A DNA stretch of 64,000 nucleotides, taken from the NCBI GenBank assembly GCA_964429385.1, contig CAYSBR010000001.1, forward strand, positions 62,001 to 126,000, given 5' to 3'. How positions within the stretch are numbered: the first letter of the stretch is position 1; every line of letters begins with the position of its first letter. Source of the stretch: UBA2377 sp964429385. GTDB lineage: Bacteria > Verrucomicrobiota > Verrucomicrobiia > Opitutales > Opitutaceae. Positions 15,985-25,700 of the stretch are shown piece by piece. The notes below the pieces were generated by a model that worked only from the letters and a program-made list of their open reading frames with translations, was not told where the DNA came from and searched no databases. The translations under genes and the position numbers were made by a program.

Positions 15985-17229
15985 ATGACCAAGTTTGATT
16001 ACCTCTTCGGTCGGCTGAAAAACAAACTTTGGGTGCGGCCGACCATCCTCAGCCTGGTCGCCATCGGCTGGGTGAGTCTCGCCTACGGCCTGCAGTTTGT
16101 CGTCACCGGCGCCTGGCGCTTCGACATCGAGAAGGACACGCTCACCAATCTCTTCGCCATCCTCGCCTCCTCGATGCTCACCGTGGCGACCTTCGCGGTC
16201 TCCGCCCTGGTCGCCGCGTTCTCCGGCGTTTCCAGCAGCAGCACGCCACGGGCCCGCGTGCTTGTGATGGCCGATGGCACCGCCCAGACCGCGCTCGCCA
16301 GCTTTGTCGGCGCCTTCATCTACGCCGTGGTGGCGCTCGTCGCCCTCAGTGGTCTCAGCTACGGCCCGGTCGGGCGTTTCGGGCTGTTCATCGGGTTTGT
16401 CATCACCGTGGCCTTCGTCCTCATGTCTTTTCTGCGCTGGGTCGCGCTGGTTTCCAACCTCGGCGGACTCGACGATACCATTGACCGGGCCGAAACGGCG
16501 GCGCTGCGCGTGTTCCGGTCGGTTTCAACCCTTGGCGGTCTCGGCGGCCGCGAATACCGCGAGAATGAAGACGTTCCCACCGGAACCGGCATCGTCTCTC
16601 CACAAATCGGTTATCTCTGCCATGTGGACACCCCCACCCTTGCCGCCATCGCCTCGCGTTTGGAAATCGATATCTGGCTGCACGTGCGTCCGGGCACCTT
16701 TGTGGATACCGCCAGGAAACTGGCCACGGTTACCGGCGAAGCCACACTGTCCGACGAGGACCGCGACAAGCTGCAGAGCGCCTTCACGATCGCACCTGCG
16801 CGCGACCTGAGTGTCGATCCGCGCTTCGCCTTGATCGTGCTCTCCGAAATCGCCGACCGCTCGCTCTCGGCCTCGGCCAACGACACCGGCACCTCTATCC
16901 GCGTCATGGGCGTACAACTGCGTCTCTTTGCCCAGTGGGTGGAGACCCGCCGGGTCGTCGAGACCCAGGAAGTGGAGTTTCCCCGGATATATGTGCCGGC
17001 GCTCTCCATCCATGACCTCCTCAACGATGCCTTCATGCCCACCGTCCGCAGTGGCTCCGCCTACATCGAGGTAGCCTTGCGCCTGCAAAAAAGCTTCCGC
17101 GCGCTCGCCAATCTCGGTCGCGAGGACTTGCGACAGGCCTCCTATTTCACGCCCGCCTTGCCCGCGAACAGGCCATGGAAAAAATCACGGTCGGTTTTTA
17201 CCGGGATCGGCTCGAAGCCGTGGCCTTAA
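15985..17229 (+). CDS. DUF2254 membrane protein with probable C-terminal frameshift
   Basis: 414 residues from the ATG at 15985. Four hydrophobic segments in the first 150 residues (two pairs) precede a soluble domain, the plan of DUF2254 proteins; the segment DLSVDPRFALIVLSEIADRSLSASANDTGTSIRV matches that family's conserved core. From about 17160 the reading frame gives an unlikely tail rich in Pro, Lys and Trp, while the -1 frame continues as AREQAMEKITVGFYRDRLEA and stops at 17238-17240. A one-base loss is therefore likely, in the genome or in the assembly. Function of the family is unknown. Confidence 0.85.
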   Translation: MTKFDYLFGRLKNKLWVRPTILSLVAIGWVSLAYGLQFVVTGAWRFDIEKDTLTNLFAILASSMLTVATFAVSALVAAFSGVSSSSTPRARVLVMADGTAQTALASFVGAFIYAVVALVALSGLSYGPVGRFGLFIGFVITVAFVLMSFLRWVALVSNLGGLDDTIDRAETAALRVFRSVSTLGGLGGREYRENEDVPTGTGIVSPQIGYLCHVDTPTLAAIASRLEIDIWLHVRPGTFVDTARKLATVTGEATLSDEDRDKLQSAFTIAPARDLSVDPRFALIVLSEIADRSLSASANDTGTSIRVMGVQLRLFAQWVETRRVVETQEVEFPRIYVPALSIHDLLNDAFMPTVRSGSAYIEVALRLQKSFRALANLGREDLRQASYFTPALPANRPWKKSRSVFTGIGSKPWP

Positions 17230-17267
17230 AGGAGCCGTGATATTGCCGGGCCACACACGGCGCCCGG

Positions 17268-18170
17268 TCACCAATGCGGTTTGAAGCCGTGACCCAGCAC
17301 CTCGCTCGAACTGGCGAGCACGAGAAACGCCGTCGGGTCGATCGAGGACACCCGGGCCTTGAGCCGCGGCACATCCTCGGGATGCATCACCACCATCAGC
17401 AGATCGCGCTCCACGCCGGTGTAGCCGCCGCGCGCGGGGATCACCGTCAGGCCAAGATCGAGATCCTTGAGCACCATCGCCTTCACCTGCGCCGGCTCGT
17501 TGGTGACGATCAGCGCGAACGTCGCGGTGTCGAACCCGGTCAGCACCGCCCGCGTGGTCCGACCGATGATCACCACCCCCACCAGTGAAGCCAGCACCGC
17601 ATCCGCGGGGAAAAGCATCGCCGCCAGCAGCACCACACACCCGTCGAACACCCAAAGGACCCGGTCCACCGGCCACCCGCGCACCCGGTAGAGCATCATC
17701 GCCACCGTGCTGAATCCGCCCACCGAACCGTGGCCGCGAAACACCAGCCCCAGGCCGACGCCCGTGCCCGCCGCCCCACAGATCGCCGCCAGCAGCCGGT
17801 CCTCCGTCAGGGCCGGCCACTCCCGCGTCAGGGCGACAAACAGCGGCAACGCGATGCAGCCCAGGACACTTTGCAGCGCAAATTTCCGGCCCAGCCAGTG
17901 CCATGCCGCCAGCAGCAGCAACCCATTGGCCGCCGCCTGCACCAGCGCCGGCTCCCAGCCAAACCAACGCAGCATCAGCAACGAGAAACCCGGCAACCCG
18001 CCCGGCGTGACCCCATTCGGACGCAACAGGAGATTGAACGCCAGCGCCACCAGCAGCGCCCCGGCCAGCACCAGCAGCGTATCGAGCCAGGGCCGCGGCC
18101 GCCACACGCGATCCCGCTCCCGCGGTGCCGCCGGGTTCAGCTTCGAGACCAACTGCGCGAATCCACTCAT
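17268..18170 (-). CDS. YitT-family membrane protein (DUF161/DUF2179)
   Basis: 300 residues from the ATG at 18170 (MSGFAQLVSKLNP); longer starts run into the divergent promoter region. Five to six membrane segments include LAFNLLLRPNGVTPGGLPGFSLLM, the hallmark of the YitT family, and a GHGSVGGFSTVAMMLYRVRG segment. The C-terminal soluble domain (LIVTNEPAQVKAMVLKDLDLGLTVIPARGGYTG) is the DUF2179 part. The family is conserved but its transport substrate, if any, is not known. It is convergent with the DUF2254 gene and divergent from the dehydrogenase. Confidence 0.9.
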   Translation of the reverse strand: MSGFAQLVSKLNPAAPRERDRVWRPRPWLDTLLVLAGALLVALAFNLLLRPNGVTPGGLPGFSLLMLRWFGWEPALVQAAANGLLLLAAWHWLGRKFALQSVLGCIALPLFVALTREWPALTEDRLLAAICGAAGTGVGLGLVFRGHGSVGGFSTVAMMLYRVRGWPVDRVLWVFDGCVVLLAAMLFPADAVLASLVGVVIIGRTTRAVLTGFDTATFALIVTNEPAQVKAMVLKDLDLGLTVIPARGGYTGVERDLLMVVMHPEDVPRLKARVSSIDPTAFLVLASSSEVLGHGFKPHW

Positions 18171-18313
18171 GCTCAGTGCGCGTCGATGCGCGAATTCCCG
18201 GGAAAAGTGAATTGAAATCCCCCGCGCCCACCGCAGGCATTGACGCTCCGAACGCTCCCGGCTGGCCGTTCCCGCTCTCCCCGCCGAGACTCCCCCCAAC
18301 CCGAACCCCTTCC

Positions 18314-19660
18314 ATGTCCAAGCATCGCTTCGCCTTCGTCGGCACCGGTGGCCGCGCCATCAGCTTCATCGAACCGCTCGCCACCACCTGGCGGGAAACC
18401 AACGAACTCGTCGGCCTCTGCGACCTCAGCCCCGCGCGGCTCGCGTATTACAACCAGCGGCTCACGGCCGAGCTGAATCATCCTGCCGTGCCGGCCTATG
18501 GCGCCGACCGCTTCGAGGCCATGCTGCGCGAGACACGGCCCGCCACCGTCTTCGTCTGCTCCCAGGACTCCACCCATCACGATTACATCATTCGCTCCCT
18601 GCACGCCGGCTGCGATGTCATCACGGAAAAACCGATGACCACCGACGCGGAAAAGTGCCGCGCCATCCTCGCCGCGCAGCAGGCCACCGGCCGCCGCGTG
18701 CGCGTGGCCTTCAACTACCGCTGGGCGCCCTTCCGCACCAAGGTGAAGGAGCTCATCTCCTCCGGCGCCATCGGCCGCGTCCACTCCGTCAATCTGGAAT
18801 ACCTCCTCGATACCAGCCACGGCGCCGACTACTTCCGCCGCTGGCATGCCCACGCCGACGCCTCCGGCACCCTGCTCGTGCACAAGAGCACGCACCACTT
18901 CGACCTCGTCAACTGGTGGCTCGACGCCATCCCCGCCGAGGTCTTCGCCTACGGCGATCTTGTCTTCTACGGCCGGGCCAACGCGGAAAAACGCGGCGAT
19001 GGTCACCTCACCCGTTACCCGCGCTACACCGGCCACCCCGAGGCCCAGGGCGACCCCTTTCGCCTCGACCTCGATGAGAGTGAGGCCTTCCGCCTGCTCT
19101 ATCGCGCCGGCGAGGCGGACTCCGGCTACCTGCGCGACCGCAATGTCTTCCGCGACGACATTGATATCCACGACCAGATGTCGCTCAACGTCCGCTACCG
19201 CACCGGCGCGCTGCTCACCTACTCGCTCGTCTGCTACTCGCCGCGCGAAGGCATGCGCGTGACCTTCAACGGCGACCGCGGCCGCATCGAATACCACGAA
19301 TTCATCGGCTCACACATGAACCGCGCCGTGCGGCCCGGCGAATTCAAGGTCGAGGAGCACTCCGAGGCCGAGGGCGAATGGATCCGCGTCTTCCCTCATT
19401 TCCAGCCGAGCTACCTTGTGCCCATGCCGCCCGCCACCGGCGCGCACGGCGGTGCGGATGAAATCCTCTGCCGCCATTTCTTCGCGCCCGACGCCCCCGC
19501 CACCGATCCCTGGGGCCGCTTCGCCGGCCACGAACAGGGCTCCGCCTCCATCCTCGTCGGCATCGCCGGCGTCGAATCAATCAAGCGCCACCAGCCCATC
19601 GCGCTCACCGACCTCGTGCCACTGCGCCCGGAGGCGCAGCGGCTCAGCGAGCTGATTTAA
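18314..19660 (+). CDS. Gfo/Idh/MocA-family dehydrogenase
   Basis: 448 residues from the ATG at 18314 (MSKHRFAFVGTGGRAISFIE). The Rossmann motif GTGGRA is followed by the family's CDLSPAR segment, PATVFVCSQDSTHHDYI, and EKPMTTDAEKC with the catalytic-region Lys. The C-terminal half includes DASGTLLVHKSTHHFDLVNWWLD, as in family members acting on sugars. The enzyme oxidises or reduces a polyol or sugar with NAD(P). It is longer than the family norm of about 350-390 owing to extra loops. Substrate unknown. Confidence 0.9.
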   Translation: MSKHRFAFVGTGGRAISFIEPLATTWRETNELVGLCDLSPARLAYYNQRLTAELNHPAVPAYGADRFEAMLRETRPATVFVCSQDSTHHDYIIRSLHAGCDVITEKPMTTDAEKCRAILAAQQATGRRVRVAFNYRWAPFRTKVKELISSGAIGRVHSVNLEYLLDTSHGADYFRRWHAHADASGTLLVHKSTHHFDLVNWWLDAIPAEVFAYGDLVFYGRANAEKRGDGHLTRYPRYTGHPEAQGDPFRLDLDESEAFRLLYRAGEADSGYLRDRNVFRDDIDIHDQMSLNVRYRTGALLTYSLVCYSPREGMRVTFNGDRGRIEYHEFIGSHMNRAVRPGEFKVEEHSEAEGEWIRVFPHFQPSYLVPMPPATGAHGGADEILCRHFFAPDAPATDPWGRFAGHEQGSASILVGIAGVESIKRHQPIALTDLVPLRPEAQRLSELI

Positions 19661-19806
19661 ATCAGCGTTCACGCGAGCCTCGAAAAAGAGACTGCTTGAT
19701 CTGGTCGTGACATAGCCCCCCGACCCTATCCGCAAACCCTCGGTCGAGTCGGCCCGGCTCCGGGTTCCACCTTTGACAGAAATCGGAGCAAGGACCGCCG
19801 GATCGC

Positions 19807-22134
19807 TCAGTCAAAGACCGGCCACTTGCCGTCGGGGGTGGGGCGCCAGAGGATGTCTTTGTCGATGCGCGGCTTTTTGTGCCGGTATTTCTGCATGAGG
19901 CGGATTTTTTCGCGGAGGAGTTCGGGCAGGTTCTCACCGTAGATGAAGGTGTTGTTGCCGGCGGCGGAGAGCACCATGACTTCGGTGCGGCCGCTTTCGA
20001 GCAGCGCGATCAGGTTGCGCGTGTTGGCGAGTTCCTCATCAATGGCGGCCTGCAGGCGCTTTTCGTGCTGCTTCTTTTCCGCTGCACTCTTCGCCTCAAG
20101 GTAGCCGTAAACGTGGGCGCACCAGGCGCAGACCATGCGGAGCGAACCGCACCAGATGCGGTAGGCGCGGGCGCGGTCGAGCAGGTCGGCGAACACGACC
20201 CGGGCGTTTTCGGAGCTTGAGGCGGCGAGTTTTTCGAGGCGGGCGATGAGCTTTTCGAGCCGGGGGAAGACGTTCTTGTCGAAGTAGCCGGCGGCCTTGG
20301 CGCCGTGCTCGCGCGTGACGAGGTCGAAGAGCACGTCTTTGCCAAGATCATTGATGCCGGGGTTGTTGTGCTGGAAGCAGCCGAAGCGCTCGTAGTAGGC
20401 GCGTTCCTTGGCGGGAATGGCCTCGATGTCGGGCACGTAGGGGCGGTCGAAAGTGCGCTGCCAGGTGAAGCCGAAGCCGCTGAAGAGCATGACCGGCGGT
20501 TGCCAGCTGATGGCGTCGTCAAAGGCATCCCAGCAGGCGACGAGCGCGGCGGCGTGGGGCTCGCCCACCAGGCGGCGGGCTTCGGCGTGGAGCACGTTGT
20601 CGATGGATTCATCGGGCGTGAACTGCACGGCGCGCAGCACGGCGGGGTGGGGCCAGTAGGGGGTTTGCGGTGTGTTGCCGAGGCCGCCGAGCGCGCTGAT
20701 GCGCTGGAAGCCGAGTTCGCGCAGGGCGGTGAGTTTCTTGTGCAACTGCCGCGGATAAGGGATGCCGATGAGGGGCTCGAAGGCGGCGATGGAGCCGACG
20801 GAATACTGCATGGCGGGCTCGGCGCCACGGGCGCGGGAATCCTTGAGCACGGCGGCTTCACTGGCATCGATCTCCGTGTGCAGCGGGCTGCCGGCGACGC
20901 CGCCCATCTCGGGATAACGCGGGTGGTTGTAGGGCAGGGTGTAGCCGCGCACGAGGAGAGAGGGCGCCTCCCAGGTCACGTGATTGCCGAAGCCGGCCTT
21001 GATGTGGTCGTGTTCGAGTTTGAAGGGTTCGAGGCGCTGGATGACGTCGAAGTCGGGGTTCAGTTCACCGGCAGCCTGCTGGAGATTGCGCAGGTAGCGC
21101 ACAATGCTTTCGCCAGCGGCCTGCGCGACCTTGTCGTGGTTGCGCCATTCGCGAATCATGTAGGGTCCGCCGTTGCGGCCGACGTAGAGCGAGCCGGTGT
21201 GCTCGAAGCCGGCGCCGCTGTCGTTGGTCCAGATGCTCAGGTAGCTGAGCTCGGGCGCGGCCTTGATGAGCGCCTGGATCGCGGCGCGGTAGTGCTGCTT
21301 GGTGACGGGGTGATCCTGCGCGAGGCAGTAGCGCGGGAGGCGGGAGCGGAAGGGATGATCCACCCGCGCGCCGCGAAGAGTCGGGTATTTCTGGAAGAAG
21401 CGCTCGGGCAGCGAGCGCGGCTCGAACATGCACACGCCGGGCTTGAGACCGTAGCGGCGGCCGAGACCGGCGAGTTTTTTGAGATTGGTCAGATTGGCCT
21501 CAAGGTAGTGGGTCGGCCAGATGCCGCGCGTGAGCGGCGTGTCCACGAAATGATTGAAGCCGGCGCAATAGGTGTAGAACTGCGGGTAATATTCGTGCGC
21601 GACGGTGTCCTCCATCGGCATGTGGGCCTGCAGGCCGTTGACCTCGACGTGGGTGAAGCCGGACTCGGCCAGCGTGGCGACATAGCGCTCGGGGTCGAAC
21701 TTGCGGGCGCTGCGCCAGTATTGGGTGAGGCAGGCGTCCCAATGCGGGCGGTGCCAGGGGAAGGTGGCCTGGATGAAAAGGCCGGCGGCGAGCTTGCCGC
21801 GCAGTTCGTCGGTCAGGCCCTGGGCGAGCAATCTCACGGCCGCGTAAAGCAGCGCGCCGGTGTCGGCGAGGATCTCGCCGGTGCCGTTGTCTTCGAGCTT
21901 GAGCCACATCCAGCCGGGTTGGGCGGCCTTGGACTTGGGCAGAGACTTGGCCCAATCGCGTGGGGCAAGGGCGACATTGACACCCTTGCCGGGCTGCGTG
22001 GCTTTCGCGACACGGGCCCCGGTCAGGCGGGCGAGCTCCTGGGCCGCGGTCAGCTCGACCGGCTGGAACTTGGCGGGGAAATGGATGGAGCGCACATTGA
22101 GTGCGGCGAGGGGCGGGGTGATTTCGGTGTTCAT
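19807..22134 (-). CDS. Large protein of unknown function, glycosidase-like fold suspected
   Basis: 775 residues without a signal peptide or membrane segment. The N-terminal 120 residues look like a small alpha/beta domain (LARLTGARVAK, ILADTGALLYAAVRLLAQGL), and the middle has the Trp/Tyr/His-rich strand endings typical of TIM-barrel glycosidases (FIQATFPWHRPHWD, FTHVEVNGLQAHMP, LSYLSIWTNDSGAGFEHTGS). The C-terminal 200 residues are helical and charged. The layout recalls GH67- or GH20-like proteins, but no diagnostic catalytic motif was recognised and no function is assigned. It is convergent with the dehydrogenase gene and may share a sugar pathway. Confidence 0.75.
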   Translation of the reverse strand: MNTEITPPLAALNVRSIHFPAKFQPVELTAAQELARLTGARVAKATQPGKGVNVALAPRDWAKSLPKSKAAQPGWMWLKLEDNGTGEILADTGALLYAAVRLLAQGLTDELRGKLAAGLFIQATFPWHRPHWDACLTQYWRSARKFDPERYVATLAESGFTHVEVNGLQAHMPMEDTVAHEYYPQFYTYCAGFNHFVDTPLTRGIWPTHYLEANLTNLKKLAGLGRRYGLKPGVCMFEPRSLPERFFQKYPTLRGARVDHPFRSRLPRYCLAQDHPVTKQHYRAAIQALIKAAPELSYLSIWTNDSGAGFEHTGSLYVGRNGGPYMIREWRNHDKVAQAAGESIVRYLRNLQQAAGELNPDFDVIQRLEPFKLEHDHIKAGFGNHVTWEAPSLLVRGYTLPYNHPRYPEMGGVAGSPLHTEIDASEAAVLKDSRARGAEPAMQYSVGSIAAFEPLIGIPYPRQLHKKLTALRELGFQRISALGGLGNTPQTPYWPHPAVLRAVQFTPDESIDNVLHAEARRLVGEPHAAALVACWDAFDDAISWQPPVMLFSGFGFTWQRTFDRPYVPDIEAIPAKERAYYERFGCFQHNNPGINDLGKDVLFDLVTREHGAKAAGYFDKNVFPRLEKLIARLEKLAASSSENARVVFADLLDRARAYRIWCGSLRMVCAWCAHVYGYLEAKSAAEKKQHEKRLQAAIDEELANTRNLIALLESGRTEVMVLSAAGNNTFIYGENLPELLREKIRLMQKYRHKKPRIDKDILWRPTPDGKWPVFD

Positions 22135-22271
22135 TAAAGGTAAGCAACCCGATGCGATGCGCCCCGTTTACATTGGTGCAAGCTCCCTCACGGAACAGAG
22201 TGATTATTGACCAAATTTCCCCGTTGCAAACCAACCGCCGGCCCCCAAACCAGCGCCGCGACCCCACCGCC

Positions 22272-22296
22272 AAGTGTCACGCACCGCGTGACACTT
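22272..22296. repeat. AGTGTCACG palindrome, copy 2
   Basis: AAGTGTCACG (22272-22281) pairs perfectly with CGTGACACTT (22287-22296) around a CACCG loop. It differs from the copy at 13995-14017 only in the loop and the outermost base pair. The rest of the gap at 22297-22364 is rich in CCGGCCGG words, which can fold into a GC-rich hairpin beyond the end of the XRE gene. Confidence 0.72.
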
Positions 22297-22364
22297 TATC
22301 CGGCCGGCCGGGCAAATCCTGTAAAACGACCGGCCAGCGGTTTACGAGCCGGCCGGCTCCTGAT

Positions 22365-22688
22365 TCAGGCTCCTTTCGTCCCGGTCCGGCGGCGGGGCGA
22401 CTTGCGCGCGGCCTTGCCCGGCAGGGAGTGATACCCGCGTTTGTCCGGATCCTCGGCCAGCGCCGGAGTGATCTCGAAATTGAGCAGTTCCCAAGGTTCC
22501 AGGCCGAAGGCCTTGGCGATCTTGACGACAGTGGGAAGCTGGAGCTTGGGCTTACGTCCGGCTTCGACCGCCTGGTAATGCTTGTATTTCAAGCCCGCGC
22601 GCTCGGCGAACGCTTCCTGGCTGAGGCCATGCGCCTCCCGGAGTTCCCGTATCCGTGCCAACAGGCGGCTAACGAAGTCATTTACCAC
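22365..22688 (-). CDS. XRE-family helix-turn-helix regulator
   Basis: 107 residues from a GTG at 22688. Residues about 10-65 form a Cro/C1-type helix-turn-helix: LLARIRELREAHGLSQEAFAERAGL, then KYKHYQAVEAGRKPKLQLPTVVKIAKAF. A short basic tail (KAARKSPRRRTGTKGA) ends the protein. It is divergent from the helicase gene with 95 bases between them, and the gap holds two direct repeats. Its position is that of control proteins of restriction-modification loci, so repression or timed activation of the island is the likely role, by inference. Confidence 0.9.
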   Translation of the reverse strand: MVNDFVSRLLARIRELREAHGLSQEAFAERAGLKYKHYQAVEAGRKPKLQLPTVVKIAKAFGLEPWELLNFEITPALAEDPDKRGYHSLPGKAARKSPRRRTGTKGA

Positions 22689-22727
22689 GCCGGAGCTTAG
22701 CCGCGCCCCAAAAGACCAAACACTCCC

Positions 22728-22767
22728 CTACCGGTGGTGAAGGCTTTACACCCCTCTATCGGTGGTG
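22728..22767. promoter_or_regulatory. Two CTAYCGGTGGTG direct repeats, candidate operator
   Basis: CTACCGGTGGTG at 22728-22739 and CTATCGGTGGTG at 22756-22767 differ at one base and are 28 bp apart, both preceded by C-rich sequence. They fill the gap between the divergent XRE and helicase genes; the second ends 16 bases before the helicase start. Two tandem sites in a divergent gap are what an autoregulating control protein would use. Confidence 0.6.
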
Positions 22768-22783
22768 CGAAAGTTCGCGCCTC

Positions 22784-25700
22784 GTGTCTTCCGACGGCAG
22801 CCAACTCTTCATCGTCGATAACAGTGACGCCGACTGGAAGGTCCGGTCCTACCTGTCCGAGTGGTGTTCGCTTTCAAGTGCCATCGATATTGCCACAGGC
22901 TACTTCGAAATCGGCGCTTTATTGGCGCTCGACGGCAAGTGGCAGGCGGTTGATCAAATCCGCATCCTCATGGGCGACGAGGTGTCCCTGCGCACGAAGC
23001 AGGCCTTCATTGCAGGACTCGGCAAGATCGTCGGGCAACTCGACGACAGCCTCGAATCGGAGAAAGGGAAGAACGACTTCCTCGCGGGGGTGCCGGCCAT
23101 CGTTGATGCCATCCGTGCCAAGCGGATCACCTGCAAGGTCTATCGAAAGGACAAGTTTCACGCCAAAGCCTACCTCACCCACGGCAGGGCCAAGGTCGTT
23201 GGCTCCTTCGCCCTCGTTGGGTCATCCAATTTTACGTTTCCCGGGCTCGTCGATAACATCGAGCTGAACGTCCAGATTCGCGGCCCGGAGGTCGGCTTGC
23301 TGCAGGAATGGTATGAGCGCTACTGGGCGGAGGCCGAGGACGTCACACCTGACATCCTGCGCACTCTGGAGCGGCATGTCCGGGCCTACACGCCATTCGA
23401 GGTATACGCCAAGGCGCTCCATCAGCTTTTCACGCGCCATGAGCTTACAGCCAATGAGTGGGAACAGAAGCATTCCGAGCTGCATCCGATCCTCGACCAA
23501 TATCAGCGCGACGGCTACCGCTCGCTGATTCACATCGCCCGCCAGCATGGCGGCGCGCTGCTCTGCGACGGTGTCGGCTTGGGCAAGACCTTTGTCGGAC
23601 TGATGCTCATCGAGCGCCTCGTGATGTTCGAGAAGAAGCGCGTGGTGCTGCTCGTGCCGAAGTCAGGCCGCGAAGCCGTTTGGGAGCGTAATATTCGTCG
23701 CTACCTCCCGCACCTGCTCAACGGCTTCCTCTCCTTCAAGGTCTTCAATCACACCGACCTGATGCGCGGGGTCAGCGCCGACGGCCGCGATTTCCCGGAC
23801 GAATTCCACCAGCTCGGTAATCAGGCGGATGTCATCATCGTGGACGAGGCCCATCATTTCCGGAATCGCGGACTCCGCCCTGAGTCGGGTGGTTCGCGCT
23901 ACTGGAACCTCTACGACCTGTGCGAGGGCAAGCAGGTCTTCCTGCTCACCGCCACGCCGGTCAATAACCATCTCACCGACTTTCAGCACCTCATCGAGCT
24001 GTTTTCCCGGGTGGATCGTCCGGCGGCTTTCGCCGGGGCGCCCCTCGGCATCCACTCGCTGCCGGGTCACTTCCGGGCGCTGGAGAAGGAACTCGCTACC
24101 ATCGTCAGCGGGGCGGGCCTGGGCGAACTCTTCGACGCCAACCAGGTCGAGGCCGAGCAGGTTCTCTTCAACGACCGCCTCTTCCGCGAACTGGTCGTCC
24201 AGCGCAGCCGTGCCTTCGTCAAACAGAGCCAGTTGCAGCAGGGCGCCAGGGAGGCCCAGTTCCCGCACAAGGAGCCGCCGCGGGTCGCCGGGTATTCGGT
24301 GAAGAAAACCTACGGCCACCTCCTTGGTCGCGTGGAGGTCGCCTTCGCCAAGGAGAAGCCGCTCTTCGCCCTGGCTCCCTATTACCCGCTGGCCTACTTC
24401 AAGGGCGACCCTTCCACCATCGAGGGCTTCGAGGCCGGGCGGCAGCGTGGTCTCGTCCGCCTCATCCGGGTGCAGTTCCTGAAGCGGTTTGAGAGCTCTA
24501 TCACCGCTTTCGAGCAGTCCTGCCAGAATCTGCTCCTGAAGTTGCTGGCCTTTGTAAAGGTCAACACGGAGACCCCGGGTGAACAGACCCGCTTCGAGAA
24601 ATGGCAGACGCGCCACGCCGAACTGCTCCAGCACATCCGCGACCGCCGGCAGGAACTCAGCGCCGATGACGAAGCCGAGGAAAACGACGACGAGCTGGCC
24701 GACGAATTTGCCGATCACTTCACCCCGCTCATCCGCGACAACTACAAGCTGGATGAAATCTTCGCCGACACCTACGGCGACCTCGACACGCTCGTCCAGT
24801 TTCTGGAGGAGCTGAAGCAGTTCACCCCGGCGCAGGACGACAAGCTCCACGCCCTGATCAAGCTGCTCAAAAACGACCCGGAGCTGAAGGGCCGCAAGGT
24901 CCTCATTTTCTCCGAGTTCATGTCCACCGCGCGTTACCTGAAGCGCGAGTTGGCCAAGGCGGGTCTCGACGCGATCGACGAGGTGGACAGCGGCTCCAAG
25001 CGCGACCGTGCCGAGGTGCTCCAGCAGTTTTCGCCCTACTACAACGGCATCACCTCGGCCGAGCTCGCGGCCAAGGGTCTCAAAGAAACCCGCGTCCTCA
25101 TCGCCACCGATGTGCTCGCCGAGGGCCTGAACCTCCAGGACGCCACCCGGCTCATCAATTACGACCTGCATTGGAATCCCGTGCGCCTCATGCAGCGCAT
25201 CGGCCGCGTGGATCGCCGCCTGAATCCCGAGATCGAGGCCAGGCTCGTCAAGGATCACCCCAACGAAAAGTCCCGCCGCGGCCGGGTGGTGTATTGGAAC
25301 TTCCTGCCTCCCGACGAACTCGACGATCTGCTCCGGCTCTTCGGCAAGGTCGCGCTGAAGACGCTCCGCATCTCCAAGGTCTTTGGCATCGAAGGCAGCA
25401 AGCTGCTCCGCCCCGAGGATGAATTCGACGCCCTGAAGGATTTCCTCAGCACCTTCGAGGGTTCGACCACGCAGACCGAGCAGATGCAGTTGGAGCTGGA
25501 GCGGTTGCTCGCGGCCGACCCGGAGCTGGCCGGTCGGCTCACGGCGCTGCCCGGCCGTGTCTTCAGCGGCAAGGCCCACCCGCAGCCCGGCACACAGGCC
25601 GTGTTTTTCTGTTACGCGCTGCCCGGTGAAAACCGCGACACCCAGCAGTGGGACGAGGTCTCCGGTCGCTCCGCGTGGTATCTCTGGCTTGTCGCCGACG

